Shown piece after piece: positions 1-10,325 of a DNA stretch of 64,000 bases (positions are counted from its first letter, which is position 1; every line of letters starts with the position of its first letter). Position numbers and translations under genes: made by a program. The stretch is from the NCBI GenBank assembly GCA_029962745.1, contig CM057151.1:33498818-33562817 (forward strand), read 5' to 3'. The DNA is from Echinometra lucunter. Taxonomy: Eukaryota > Echinodermata > Echinoidea > Camarodonta > Echinometridae. A model generated the notes under the pieces. That model was not told the origin of the DNA, made no database searches, and worked only from the letters and a program-made list of their open reading frames with translations.

Positions 1-237
1 TTGTGCATGATGGCAGTGTATGATCACGAGACTGAGAAATCACAAGCCCAAATAACCGGCATTAGTCCTCTAAAAACTGACTCTGAATGTCAGAATTATG
101 TTGTAACACTCGGAAAACAGACGGTAGAAATAATGACACGTCACGCCGTTCCTTGTGTTGAGGTTCTTTTAATTTCATGTGCAGATGAGAAAGACCTGGA
201 TAATAACAATAATTATAAAACAGTTACATGTAATTAG
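1..237 (+). CDS. Open frame at the window edge, possible terminal exon of an unknown gene
   Basis: The frame is open from base 1 to a TAG stop at 235-237 (78 codons), so it could be the end of an exon that starts outside the window. Its composition is not low-complexity until the Asn run near the C-terminus. I recognise no family, and there is no clear acceptor or poly(A) signal. It may be a chance frame. DARS1 lies on the same strand 10.6 kb downstream, but nothing links the two. Confidence 0.22.
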   Translation: MCMMAVYDHETEKSQAQITGISPLKTDSECQNYVVTLGKQTVEIMTRHAVPCVEVLLISCADEKDLDNNNNYKTVTCN

Positions 238-562
238 CAAATAAGGACATGTTTGTAAAATACAGATAAAAGTGTTCAACATATATTCGACTGTGACTCC
301 CAAGGTACACTAGATTCCATCAATATGATGTCAAGTAGACTTGTGATAATAATGATAAACCTGTTTGTACCCATTCATTAGCACTTTAATCAATATCGCA
401 CGAAAATGATAAGCATCTGATCACAATTACAGTTCCTCCATCATCATGGATAACTCTCTCACAAATATACGAATATCAACTATCACTTGGATTTTGTCAA
501 ACTGTATAACAGATTTCTATTAAAATTACATTGAAACAGTGGTTCACAGGATAACCACTCAC
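238..562. other. AT-rich stretch, no feature seen
   Basis: AT-rich sequence without an open frame, repeat or recognisable signal that I can support. Confidence 0.4.
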
Positions 563-630
563 CCTGGCAATCTGGCTCGAGGACCTTTTCCTCTCGATCC
601 GCCTCTTCTTAGTTACATTCTGCAATTCGG
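563..630 (-). CDS. Candidate internal exon of an unknown minus-strand gene
   Basis: On the minus strand a 68-base segment follows a plausible acceptor (TTTATGTTAATTTTAG) and ends at a strong donor (AGG|GTGAGT). It is open in one frame and encodes 22 residues after a split codon, ELQNVTKKRRIERKRSSSQ followed by IAR, which is strongly basic and probably helical. I cannot assign a family. The good splice sites raise it above background, but no neighbouring exon of the same gene was found. Confidence 0.3.
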
Positions 631-1400
631 CTAAAATTAACATAAAAGAATAGCATATTATAAAACATTGTAACTTCTTACTCCAAAACTTAGAAACAGA
701 CTTTCAGTAACCTAAGCAAGAGTTCGTTCCCAAACCCACAGTAATCACTGGTTCATGGCAGTGGTTGTCATAGCGACTTTGCCCTTTCAAGTCTTCTCTG
801 AAATTGCTCCTGTGGCATTCTTTTACTCTGACCAGAACAATGACCTTCTTGAGCTTATAAGCATATACGTAGTTAAACCTCTTGTGTATGAATGAATTGA
901 CACACTAAAATATAACTTTCACTACAGTACTGGTTCTCAAAATATTAATGGCAAACCTCAACACGTTACGAAACTATAAAACTAAAATTACCTAACAGAT
1001 ACATGTAAGACAACTCAAAATCCATCTCGTTTCATCATCTTAAGTATAACAAACCGAGAATCACCAACAAAGTGAAAAACCTTTTGAATTCTGTACTTGA
1101 TGATATTCAGCCCTACCAGATCTACATACAGTAATAAAGAGAAATAATGATCAATTAACATTAACAAACTTCCTCATTTCTTTTATGAAGAATTTTGTTG
1201 AACTATGGATGAATGGAAGATAGAAGTACAACGTGAATGAAATTTCAGCATTACAATGAAAAGCAAATGCATGCAGAGAAGTATTTAACAGGTACTTCAA
1301 ACAGGGAAAACAAAAATAACATTGTTCAAAACTGCATAACACAAACAGCAAGTCAGAAACAAAAAGAAGATGAACAACAAACAATACATGGGAAACCTGA
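631..1400. other. No confident feature; one open minus-strand frame
   Basis: Mostly AT-rich and unassigned. A minus-strand frame is open at 707-904 (about 66 codons, ending in TGA at 704-706) directly after a TTTTAG that could act as an acceptor. It matches no family I know and may be chance. Confidence 0.3.
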
Positions 1401-1531
1401 ATAAACAAAATAAAATGGTTATAACAATAAATTTCTTAACTCAAACTACTAGAGTCCATGGGATTAATAAGTTTGTTAGTTTCTCCTTGAAGCATTATAG
1501 TCCTCTTCTCAATAAGGTCCATGAATTATAA

Positions 1532-2425
1532 TAGGGCTGTAAATTTAGCACCATGTTCGGGGTCGGTTCGGTTCGGTAGAGTTCGGCACTTTTATTTCCG
1601 AATTTTGGTTCGGTTCGGGGTTCGGCAATACAGTATAAAAAAATAAAAGGGTGAGCATCAATAACAAATGACCACCAGAACCCTCTCTATCTTTACTGCA
1701 TTTGGAAGTCACTATTTCTTATAAATATATTTTGTATGACAAAAAACAGTTACTGCATGTATTGCATGATTCTTTGTTATTTATTTTATTTTCTGAATGA
1801 AAGGGAAAGATAATTTTCATATACTGATTAATAGAAAACAAGAGAAAATTTTTTTAAAAATTGAAATAAAGGAAAGGAACGAAAATATTAAAAGAAATCA
1901 TCAAGAAAGCAGTGTTTTTCTATTCTTAATTTTTTGGGGGAATATTTATTTATTTAGTATTATGATCGCTCATGATTGTTAATCGATCACAGCTTTTTAA
2001 CGATCGATTACAATCATGAGTATCTTTGGGCATATTTTGAAGCTTATAACATGATTTTGGGGGAAAACAACTAGAATTCATGGTGCTAAATATTATGAAA
2101 TTTATCAGAATCAAAGGAAAAATGAGACACAAGCTGTATCAAGTGTTTTTCTATCTTTTATTTAAGAAAAACTATTAGAAGATGAATTAAAAGAAATCCC
2201 ACCAATAAATGTATGTATTAATTTTTTTAATAAAGCAAAGCTGTATCTCTCATTTAGCATAATTAATTCAGGACAAGGTCTTCACCGAGGGCTGAATCAA
2301 TGATCCTGTATTATAAACGGCCGAACTTCCGGACTTGGCATTTGAGTTTGGTTCGGTTCGGTCCTGTTCGGAAGTGCCATGGTCGGCGAATTTCCGTTCG
2401 GTTTGGCGGTTTGGTAACAGCCCTA
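1532..2425. mobile_element. hAT-like MITE with GTTCGG subterminal repeats
   Basis: The ends are TAGGGCTGT and ACAGCCCTA, a 9-base perfect terminal inverted repeat, flanked by gaattata / gaattatg (7 of 8 bases, with one spare base on the left). That matches the 8-base duplication of hAT elements. Both ends carry clustered GGTTCGGTTCGG motifs, typical of hAT subterminal repeats. The AT-rich interior has an inverted repeat near 1960-2025 around the TCATGATTGTTAATCGATC core. No transposase is visible, so it is non-autonomous. Confidence 0.6.
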
Positions 2426-2793
2426 GAATTATGTAATGTCCCATAAAGCCAACATTAAGGTCCATATGTCTGAAGTGTCCTTCATTTCTGTAATTTTCTG
2501 TCAGTCATTAAAACTTCTTGGAAGATGTTTGAAGGTTTGCATGGTGGTACGGGTATTCGTAGAAAGGGTTTACGGTTCACCATGTGGTAAGTCCTGAGGG
2601 ACTATAGATAAAGTGGATAGAGATGGAGGTGAAATAGAGAGGCGAGAAAGTAGGAAAATTGGAGGGCAGAGTATCTTTCGAAATCTGGGTGAAGTCCTAA
2701 AAAGGACTGTAAACCAGAAGAGGTGAGAGGATTGAGTTGGTGAAGAGATGAGTAGGCTTGAGTCGGCGAGAGGTGAGAAGACTTGAAGAGAAG

Positions 2794-2834
2794 ACTCGAC
2801 GTTTCGGGCAGCTTGACTGTCCGTCTTCAGGAGT
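2794..2834 (-). ncRNA. Hammerhead-ribozyme-like motif, left PLE arm
   Basis: Inverted copy of the motif at 4460-4500, with the same elements on the minus strand: stem I ACTC/GAGT, core CTGAAGA, a stem II hairpin, GAA, a self-complementary ACGT in place of stem III, and C at the expected cleavage position. See the + strand copy for details. Confidence 0.45.
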
Positions 2835-3479
2835 GAGTGTTCGCTAGGCGTGTCGGAGTACTTAAGACGGGTATGCGGACGTAGAGGAGTGAGACGGGCG
2901 GCGGGGTCGGCGGCGTGGTGAACGGCTGTCGGTGGTGGCGCTCTGTGTGGGCGGATATGCGGACGTAGAGGAGTGAGTCGGCCGGCGGGGTCGGCGGTGT
3001 GGTGAACGTCTGTCGGTGGTGGCGCTCTGTGTGGACGGGTCGGTGGTGGCGGAGTCGGCGGGAAGGCTTGGCGGGAAGGTGTGGGCGGGTTGATATCCGG
3101 ATGTGGTGGTGTTGCGTCGGCGGAGGTTGTAGCGGGGTGTGCGTGTCGGCGGCGTAGTGGGTTGGTCCTGCGGCGGATGAAGGTTGGTGGAGGTGACAGG
3201 CTGTGTGGGGTGGGCGTCGGTGCGGGTCTTGTCTTGGGTTGATGGAGTTGCAGTGGACGGCGTCGCTGAGCTGGTTGGAGTGGTCTGGTGATGTAGGATT
3301 GGGTGCCAGATGTTGTTGATGTGAAGTCCTGGGTCTTGGGGTACGGTGTTGTGTTGGTGAATTTCGATGGCTTCTCGGACTCTTCTGGTGTTCCAGTGTC
3401 GGATGGTAGTGATGAGTTTGCTGTTGTCCCAGTTTATGCGGTGGTCTTCTTGTTGAGCGTGTTTGACGATGGCGGATCA

Positions 3480-4432
3480 ACACCCAACCTCCTCACAGCC
3501 GCACCATCACTAGCACCGCCGACGACCAACCCACCACCAAGCCGACTACCACCATAGTACTCCCCTACATCGGCAAGACCTCCCACCGTCTACAACGCAT
3601 CCTCCGATCAGCGAACATCCTAGTCAGACACCAATCCTCCCGCAAGCTCCATTCCATCCTCCACTCACACAAGGACAAGCATCCACCCAACAAGCAACCA
3701 GGCGTCTACAAGATTCCTTGCAGCTGCGGCAAAGTCTACATCGGAGAAACCGGCCGCGACTTCGACACCAGACTCAAGGAACACAAGACCTATCAACGAC
3801 ACAGCGACTGGGACAGATCCGCCATCGTCAAACACGCTCAACAAGAAGACCACCGCATAAACTGGGACAACAGCAAACTCATCACTACCATCCGACACTG
3901 GAACACCAGAAGAGTCCGAGAAGCCATCGAAATTCACCAACACAACACCGTACCCCAAGACCCAGGACTTCACATCAACAACATCTGGCACCCAATCCTA
4001 CATCACCAGACCACTCCAACCAGCTCAGCGACGCCGTCCACTGCAACTCCATCAACCCAAGACAAGACCCGCACCGACTCCCACCCCACACAGCCTGTCA
4101 CCTCCACCAACCTTCATCCGCCGCAGGACCAACCCACTACGCCGCCGACACGCACACCCCGCTACAACCTCCGCCGACGCAACACCACCACATCCGGATA
4201 TCAACCCGCCCACACCTTCCCGCCAAGCCTTCCCGCCGACTCCGCCACCACCGACCCGTCCACACAGAGCGCCACCACCGACAGACGTTCACCACACCGC
4301 CGACCCCACCGGCCGACTCACTCCTCTACGTCCGCATATCCGCCCACACAGAGCGCCACCACCGACAGCCGTTCACCACGCCGCCGACCCCGCCGCCCGT
4401 CTCACTCCTCTACGTCCGCATACCCGTCTTAA
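3480..4432 (+). pseudogene. GIY-YIG endonuclease domain of a Penelope-like element, 5' truncated
   Basis: An open frame continues from the fold-back centre to TAA at 4430-4432 (about 317 codons). The GIY-YIG core begins at 3701 with GVYKIPCSCGKVYIGETGR, followed by RLKEHK and a later KHA..EDH segment, as in PLE endonucleases. The C-terminal 140 residues are rich in Thr, Pro, Ser and Arg and contain a two-fold repeat of about 30 residues (4258-4420). The reverse transcriptase that should precede the domain is absent, because the fold-back joint cuts it off at about 3478. The endonuclease domain normally nicks the target for PLE retrotransposition. Confidence 0.7.
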
Positions 4433-4459
4433 GTACTCCGACACGCCTAGCAAACACTC

Positions 4460-4500
4460 ACTCCTGAAGACGGACAGTCAAGCTGCCCGAAACGTCGAGT
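4460..4500 (+). ncRNA. Hammerhead-ribozyme-like motif in the PLE 3' tail
   Basis: In order: ACTC (4460-4463), the core CTGAAGA (4464-4470, fits CUGANGA), a 7-bp stem II CGGACAG/CTGCCCG with one A-C mismatch and loop TCAAG, GAA (4489-4491), ACGT (4492-4495), C (4496), then GAGT (4497-4500) pairing with ACTC as stem I. All conserved core bases of a type I hammerhead are present. Stem III is only the palindrome ACGT, as known for minimal hammerheads of PLEs, which are thought to work as dimers. Activity is inferred, not shown. Confidence 0.5.
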
Positions 4501-4749
4501 CTTCTCTTCAAGTCTTCTCACCTCTCGCCGACTCAAGCCTACTCATCTCTGCACCAACTCAATCCTCTCACCTCTTCTGGTTTACAGTCCTTTTTAGGAC
4601 TTCACCCAGATTTCGAAAGATACTCTGCCCTCCAATTTTCCTACTTTCTCGCCTCTCTATTTCACCTCCATCTCTATCCACTTTATCTATAGTCCCTCAG
4701 GACTTACCACATGGTGAACCGTAAACCCTTTCTACGAACTTCTTGGAAG

Positions 4750-6440
4750 TTGACCAGGATGCATTAACTCTAGAAGTCCTCCACTGTCGACTCCTCGCTT
4801 GGTAAGACAGATGGCCAGTTGAAGCTTGCTTGGGAGCCATTCGACAGCTTGCACATCTCCAGTTGCTAACATTCTCTGTATCTTTGCAATGTTTATTCTC
4901 AGTCTGTTTTCATGCACTTGCTTGGTTGAGTGAATGCTTTGGTGTAGAGACCGATTGTCAGTATGGACTCTGATGGGTATCTTACTGTCTCCAAGTTTGT
5001 TGCTGTACACCTCAGTGATCAGATTTCCAAGATATACAGCTTCACCAAAGAATATGTATTTATGAAGAACTTTCAGTACCGAAATATAGTACGCGTACGT
5101 ATTGTAGTACACTGTACGTGGTATAGCCACATATCGCGCGTCATCAATACCACAAACGGTTTCACGTGTAGTATTACAAACATTAAAAAATTGTTTAAAA
5201 GCATGCATATTCTCGGGGATTTATGGGGGTTTTATTGTACTCATCGAGGTTCAATTATATATTTTCAGAGTTTGAAATTTTATGTGAATCACCTTTTCCA
5301 TATATTTAGATGAATCCTAGGGGAATTAACTTAATTTCAAATTCCCTGTTTTTGTGTATTAACCTATGGCAACTAGAGGGTCAAAAGCATGCATAGTACC
5401 CGAAATTTATGGGGAGTCTTTGAATTTTTTTGAGCCTTTAGTAACCTTTTCCAAAGTCTCAAATTACATATAAATCACATTTGAAATAAATTCAAAGTAG
5501 TAATAGCGGAACTATAATTATTTAAAAAATTGCTTGTTTTCACGTGTAAACCTTTGGCAGGCAAGATTTTTCAAAGCAAAAAATATGCATATTCCCGGGG
5601 ATTTATGGGGGGTCTATTTGACTCATGGAGCCTTAATTATATATTTTCAGAGTTTGAAATTTTATGTAAATTACTTCTTCCGTAAATTCAAATAAACGTT
5701 AGGGGAATTAAAATCATTTAAAAAATATCTGGTTTTGCATGTTAGCCTATGGCAGCTCTTAGGACAAAAGCATGCATAGTACCCGAAATTTATGGGGAGT
5801 CTTTGCATTTTTTTTGAGCCTTTAAAAGTCTTTTCCAAAGTCTCAGATTACATATAAATTACATTTGAAATAAATTCAAACCAGTAATAGGGGAACTATA
5901 ATCAATCTTATAATCCCTGTTTTTACGTGTTATTCCTATGGCAGGTGACTCTGTCAAAAAGCAGGCATGATCCTGGAGATTTATAGTGCCAGTTATTGAA
6001 AATAAAGTTTAATGAAATGTTCTTTTAACTATCCATTCTTCTGTTCGTGCAAAAATCAGACTGTAAAAACAAAGTTTTAGATATGAAATATCAAGAATAG
6101 ATTAGACATCTTTTCACACGTTATACCAATGGCGGGCGCAATTTTCCAAGTCCATTTTTTAACACAGCATTTACCTTTGCCAAAACGTATTACGGAAGTA
6201 GGCGAGAGTAATTTGTCTTGTAATCCAATGTCTTTGGCTTCACCAAGAGCATCTTGCATAGCTACAGTTTCAACTGCCAGTGTACTTGAAACCTTTCTCT
6301 TGATTTTGTTAGATGTCCATGCAAGTGGGCAGCTTCTTTCCGTTTCTTCACAAAGGAATATCACATTCCCTTGTGCACTGGACACTCCATCAGGAAGATT
6401 TCCCCACGAAGCATCACAGAATACTTGTAGCTACCACTTG
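4750..6440 (-). pseudogene. Copia RNase H domain, split by an insertion
   Basis: The first half (about 6440-6237) encodes a segment with SSAQGNVIFLC, a SNKIKRKVSSTLAVET stretch and QDALGEA. The second half (5048-4750) continues with VYLGNLI, a TDNRSL segment and LAICLTKRG, all typical of copia RNase H. The frame is broken exactly at the GEA codons by a 1.19-kb insertion flanked by GCTTCACCAA on both sides. The end of the domain abuts the right target duplication of the fold-back PLE. Confidence 0.7.
5049..6236. mobile_element. 1.19-kb insertion made mostly of about 190-bp tandem units
   Basis: The 10-base sequence GCTTCACCAA flanks this block (5039-5048 and 6237-6246) and is present once in the interrupted RNase H frame, so it is a target-site duplication. 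Inside, from about 5195 to 5990, at least four degenerate units of about 190 bp follow one another. Each starts near GCATGCATA(T/G)TNCC and GGGGATTTATGGGG or AAATTTATGGGG, and units alternate in type so that a 380-bp dimer is duplicated. I see no terminal inverted repeats and no coding capacity, so the class is unknown. Confidence 0.55.
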
Positions 6441-6513
6441 GCTGGTGGGCCAAGATTGGGAAATCACAGTCCTCCTGTACTCTTCTTGGCAGAACGAACA
6501 GCCTTGTTTGCTT

Positions 6514-7806
6514 TCAAAAGCGAGACATGTTCAATTCCAAATCATATCTGAGATCAGGTCTAGTTTGGGTGGCCACCCAGTTCAACTGACCAGCTGTAGC
6601 TCTTAGTTGCTCAATTTCTTTCTTGGTCAAGGTAGATGACCTCTCAGATTTTCTCTTTTGACTGATTAGGATTTCCTTCATCTCATTCTCATATTGCTCT
6701 TGTTTGACTCTAACTCCCTGGCCAACCTGCAAGATTTCCAATTCAACATACTGGACATTGTTGGGCTGCCTCTTGCCAACCTTGTACTTTTGAGTGAGAG
6801 GATCAATGACTTGCTTCTGAAAGGCATCTGTGCCTGCAAATAAGAAGTCATCAACATGCATAACAAAGACTACTTCCATCTTTCCAGAGCAGTACCACCA
6901 GAATAGGGCTTTGTCTAGTTCGGACTGTTTGCAGCCTAAAGTCAGAAGTTCATCTCTAACACTAAGATACCTATTGCGAGAGGCATCTTCCATTCCATAG
7001 GCTGTCTTGTTCAATTTCCACAATGTGCCTTCTTGTCTTGCTTCATCAGGTGGCAGAAGAAAAGTATCTCTCTTGATGTTCTTGCCCTGGAGAAATGCAG
7101 CCTTGATGTCAATACTCTCACATGTCCATGCCTCACTGGCTGCTATTGCTACTACAGTTCTCATGGTTGATTTTGCAGCTGTTGGAGAATCTGATGGCAC
7201 TTTATCTTCTTCTTCAAATCCCCTCACAACAAGCCTTGTTTTCACTTGCTTCTTACCATCACTGATGTCTTTTTCACAGATGACCCGTGTTGATAATGTT
7301 GTTTGCCCTGTGTCAGGCACTTCGTGGTAAACCCCATAGTCGTTCCAATTTTGAAGCTCCCTTTCTTTAGCTTCCATGTCTTCAGGCACATCATGATGGC
7401 TAATGGGAATGAAGACTACACAGGATTCTTCCATATCATCAGTGTTTTCCTGACTTTCCTCATTCCTATCAGTTCTGCTCTCATGACCTGTTTCAATTGG
7501 ATTCCTGATCATTTCAAAGGAAATTTGGTCAAGATGAACTCTTAATTTCTCGCTGTCTTCTTCGTTGATGATATTTACATAGTATTTGTTCTTGCCCAAG
7601 GCTTTTCCCCCTCTACTCAAGATTCTAGCAGCAACCCAGTCATCAGCCTCTGAAATCTTGTACTTGATCCTCGTATTCACGGGAGGAATTTCAGTATCCC
7701 TTCTGTGTTCTAGTGTGCCTCTCTCTCCCTCTTCTGTCTGAGAATTTGTACTTTGATCAGGAGGCTCAACATGCTCATCCCAAATTATTCCATTCTGGGA
7801 CTGCAT
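6514..7806 (-). pseudogene. Copia reverse transcriptase (RVT_2)
   Basis: A 430-codon frame contains the copia polymerase landmarks in order: TRLVVRGFEE, IDIKAAFLQG (first catalytic Asp), LNKTAYGMEDASRN, VMHVDDFLFAG (the catalytic DD) and TAGQLNWVATQTRPDLRYD. The N-terminal 130 residues are the linker after integrase, rich in Glu, Asp and Ser. A stop directly precedes the first Met, and the same frame continues upstream to about 7888, so the Met is not a real start. It would copy element RNA into cDNA in the cytoplasmic particle; here it is a relic. Confidence 0.85.
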
Positions 7807-7889
7807 TTAAACTCTCTTGTCATCTCTTGAACATTCTTTGACCTGATGCTGATGTTTGATTTCTTTTCCTTCATCTTCTGCCTGCTCAG

Positions 7890-8345
7890 GATTTGGTTTA
7901 CCAGACTCACAAATCAGCAAGCTACAGCATGTTCAGAATGCATGTGAAAGACTTGTATCCAGTTCCTCAAAGTTTTCCCATATTACACCTGTTCTGATTC
8001 AATTACATTGGTTGCCAATAAGGCAGAGAATTGCATTTGAGATACGTTTGCTTGTTTACAAAGCACTGAATGGTCAAGCCCCTAATTACTTGTCTGAATT
8101 GATATCATTTAGGTCACATTCATATGCACATAACTTACGAAGTACACAGGATAAGCTGCTTCTAAAGCTACCTCACTTAAGAACAAAAGTAACTCTTGGG
8201 GATAGTGCTTTCAGTTACGCTGCTCCAAAGCTTTGGAACAAATTACCACTGGAAATATGAAAAGCACCAACTGTTACCACCTTCAAGCATTTATTGAAGA
8301 CCCATCTTTTTTCAGAAGTTTTTGATTAATTTTATTATATGCATA
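7890..8345 (+). pseudogene. C-terminal tail of a CR1-like non-LTR reverse transcriptase
   Basis: A 134-codon frame matches the region after the polymerase domain in CR1/L2-type LINEs: GLPDSQISKLQHVQNACERLV, an LHWLPIRQRIAFEI segment, LLVYKALNGQAPNYLSEL, then DSAFSYAAPKLWNKLP. After a TGA at 8258-8260 the tail continues as a TFKHLLKTHLF-type segment to about 8330. It is severely 5' truncated and joins the copia element at its 5' edge. Confidence 0.65.
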
Positions 8346-8434
8346 ATTGTTTAATTTGTTTGAGCAGTAGCATTGTTGGGAGCTCTGTTACACTACAGCG
8401 CAGTAGAGTATATTTACATAGTGACTGCGCTATA

Positions 8435-10221
8435 CCGTGCGTCCCCAAAAAAACTTTACACTTTTGAAATGGCTGCCAAATGAAAAATACATGATTCTGG
8501 AGGAAAAGGTTTATATATATGGATAGCTCATGGACTCAACTTTCATACAAGACCAAAAAGGCCGAAAATAATTCATGCTTGGGTGAGCACTGCTCACTTT
8601 TGTAAAGGGTATGAAAATTAGGTTGCGCAGGAATTGCACCTTTCAATTTGTGAGAGATGAGTCCTTTGGCGGTTACAGAATTGAGGGTGATATGATGAAT
8701 TCATGATCAGTTGCAATCAGTTTAGGTTTGCTGGGTGAATTTTATGTTTTATTAAATCAAAATTTTATGCATGAGTGAACGGGAATTGCATTCATTATTG
8801 TAGCATTGTACCTTTCCCTGGTAGACTCAGTGGTGTGTTCATGGGAGTCAGGATTGGGTGATGGTACATGTTGCAGGGGGGGGGGGGGGGGGGTTGAGAT
8901 AGGGTAAGACTTTGTTGGCTAGATGGGATAAGGGTCAAGAGGACAGTATGCCCCCCCCCCCTCTCTCTCTTTCTCTCTCTCTCTCTCTTGCTTCCTGCGT
9001 GCATATCTTGACAATTCACATTCTTTGGTCTCCACTCCAAAATATCCAAACCACCTTCCCTTATCCCTTATGAAGAGAGCAAGATTGTGCATCGAAGGAG
9101 GAGGTGGACATGTGGACCATTGAACTAGCAGACTTTGATTTTTAGTTTCCATTATCAGTTATTTTCCCCCTTTTTTCCTCTTACAAGATGGATGAAACAG
9201 TTGTAAAATTGAAATGAATGAAAATCAACTGAAAACAAAGACTGACATGTTCATTTTACCAATTTGCGTTACACTGTACCGTATTTCTTGTCCGAAACTC
9301 AACTGCTAAAATGACTGGTTGGTTGGATGTACTTTGATTGAGTGATTGACTGAGTTATTGATTAATTATGATTGATTTAGTGAATAATTCATTGATTGAA
9401 ACAGCTGAATGGTGATTGAATGCTTGCTTGATTGATTAACTGATTGACTGATACATTGTTGATTAGTTGGCTGATACCTAAATGTTGATTGTCTAACTTA
9501 CGGTATCGATTGATTAACTGATAGAATGCGATTGACTTCAGGTGTCAATAGATGATACCAGTCCCAGTCCAATTTTGGAAATGCAGGTAGAATTCGGGAT
9601 GAGGTAATGTGGTCGGGATATTGTGGAGAGGAGACCAACGGATGTGAATTGTCAAGATTTGCACAATCACACCCAGGAAGAGAGAGAGAGAGAGAGAGGG
9701 GGGGGGGAGGGGCATGCATGTCCTCTTAACCCTTATCCCATCTATACCCAACAAAGTCCTACCTTACATCTCACCTCCCCTGCACCATGTATCATCACCC
9801 AATCCTGACTCCCATGAACACACCACTGAGTCTACCAGGGAAAGGTACAATGCTACAATAATGAATGCAATTCCCATTCACTCATGCATAAAATTTTGAT
9901 TTAATAAAACATAAAATTCACTCAGCAAACCTAAACTGACTGCAACTGATCATGAATTTATCATATCACCCTCAATTTTGTAACCTCCAAAGGACTTACC
10001 TCTCACAAATTGGAAGGCGCAATTCCTGCACAACCTAATTTTCATACCCTTTACAAAAGTGAGCAGTGCTCACCCAAGCATGAATTATTTTCAGCCTTTT
10101 GGGTCTCATATGAAAGTTGAGTCTATGAGCTATCCATAAATATAAACCTTTTCCGCCAGAATCACATAACTTTTATTTGGCAGCCATTTCAAAAGTGTAA
10201 AGTTTCTTTTGGGACACACGG
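8435..10221. mobile_element. Fold-back DNA element with arms of about 620 bp and TA flanks
   Basis: Left arm 8435-9055 and right arm 9603-10221 are inverted copies. The termini read CCGTGCGTCCC and GGGACACACGG, each next to TA, suggesting a Tc1/mariner-type TA duplication. The arms include a GTGAGCAGTGCTCAC palindrome, a poly-G/poly-C run next to a GA/CT microsatellite, and the (T/A)TTTTATGCATGAGTGAA segment. No transposase is seen. The centre (9056-9602) holds a degenerate TGATTGAT repeat. Confidence 0.68.
9305..9540 (+). repeat. Degenerate TGATTGAT repeat
   Basis: Clustered TTGATTGATT, TGATTGACTGA and GATTAACTGAT words fill most of this stretch. It is a decayed 4-base-period microsatellite inside the fold-back element centre. 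Confidence 0.6.
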
Positions 10222-10247
10222 TATAAATGGTCTAATTTTTTATTATT

Positions 10248-10263
10248 ATTATTATTATATGTG

Positions 10264-10296
<33 letters not shown>

Positions 10297-10325
10297 ATAT
10301 ATATATACATGTATATATATATACA
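10248..10325. repeat. TA/TG microsatellite
   Basis: Alternating (TA)n with a central (TG)n block, just outside the fold-back element and upstream of the first visible DARS1 exon. Confidence 0.9.

Larger units (their letters stand above)
2525..4736. mobile_element. Fold-back (head-to-head) Penelope-like element
   Basis: The arms at 2558-3478 and 3816-4736 are inverted copies of 921 bp each and look almost identical. They are separated by a 337-bp centre. Each arm carries the C-terminal part and 3' tail of a Penelope-like element, so both outer ends are PLE 3' ends. The whole unit is flanked by the 13-base direct repeat AACTTCTTGGAAG (2512-2524 and 4737-4749), a target-site duplication showing that it inserted as one piece. 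Thirty-three bases at the left edge (2525-2557) are not mirrored on the right. GC content is far above the surroundings. A hammerhead-like motif lies in each arm. Confidence 0.78.
1400..7888 (-). mobile_element. Ty1/copia LTR retrotransposon, degraded and nested
   Basis: The minus strand carries a copia-type (RVT_2) reverse transcriptase at 7806-6514 followed by RNase H, which is split by a 1.19-kb insertion. The upstream (integrase) side is lost where a CR1-type tail joins at about 7889. The downstream side, which should be the 3' untranslated region and LTR, is interrupted by the fold-back PLE (2525-4736) and a hAT-like MITE (1532-2425). The MITE sits between two segments that each read as unremarkable flanking DNA. 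I did not identify the LTR boundaries, so the left limit is approximate. Several stops show that the copy is dead. Confidence 0.72.

Noticed and set aside
3718..4467. 249-codon + frame, and the matching 2827-3483 minus frame, rich in His, Arg, Thr and Pro
   Set aside because: These are out-of-frame readings of the GC-rich PLE endonuclease tail; the GIY-YIG motif lies in a different frame ending at 4432.
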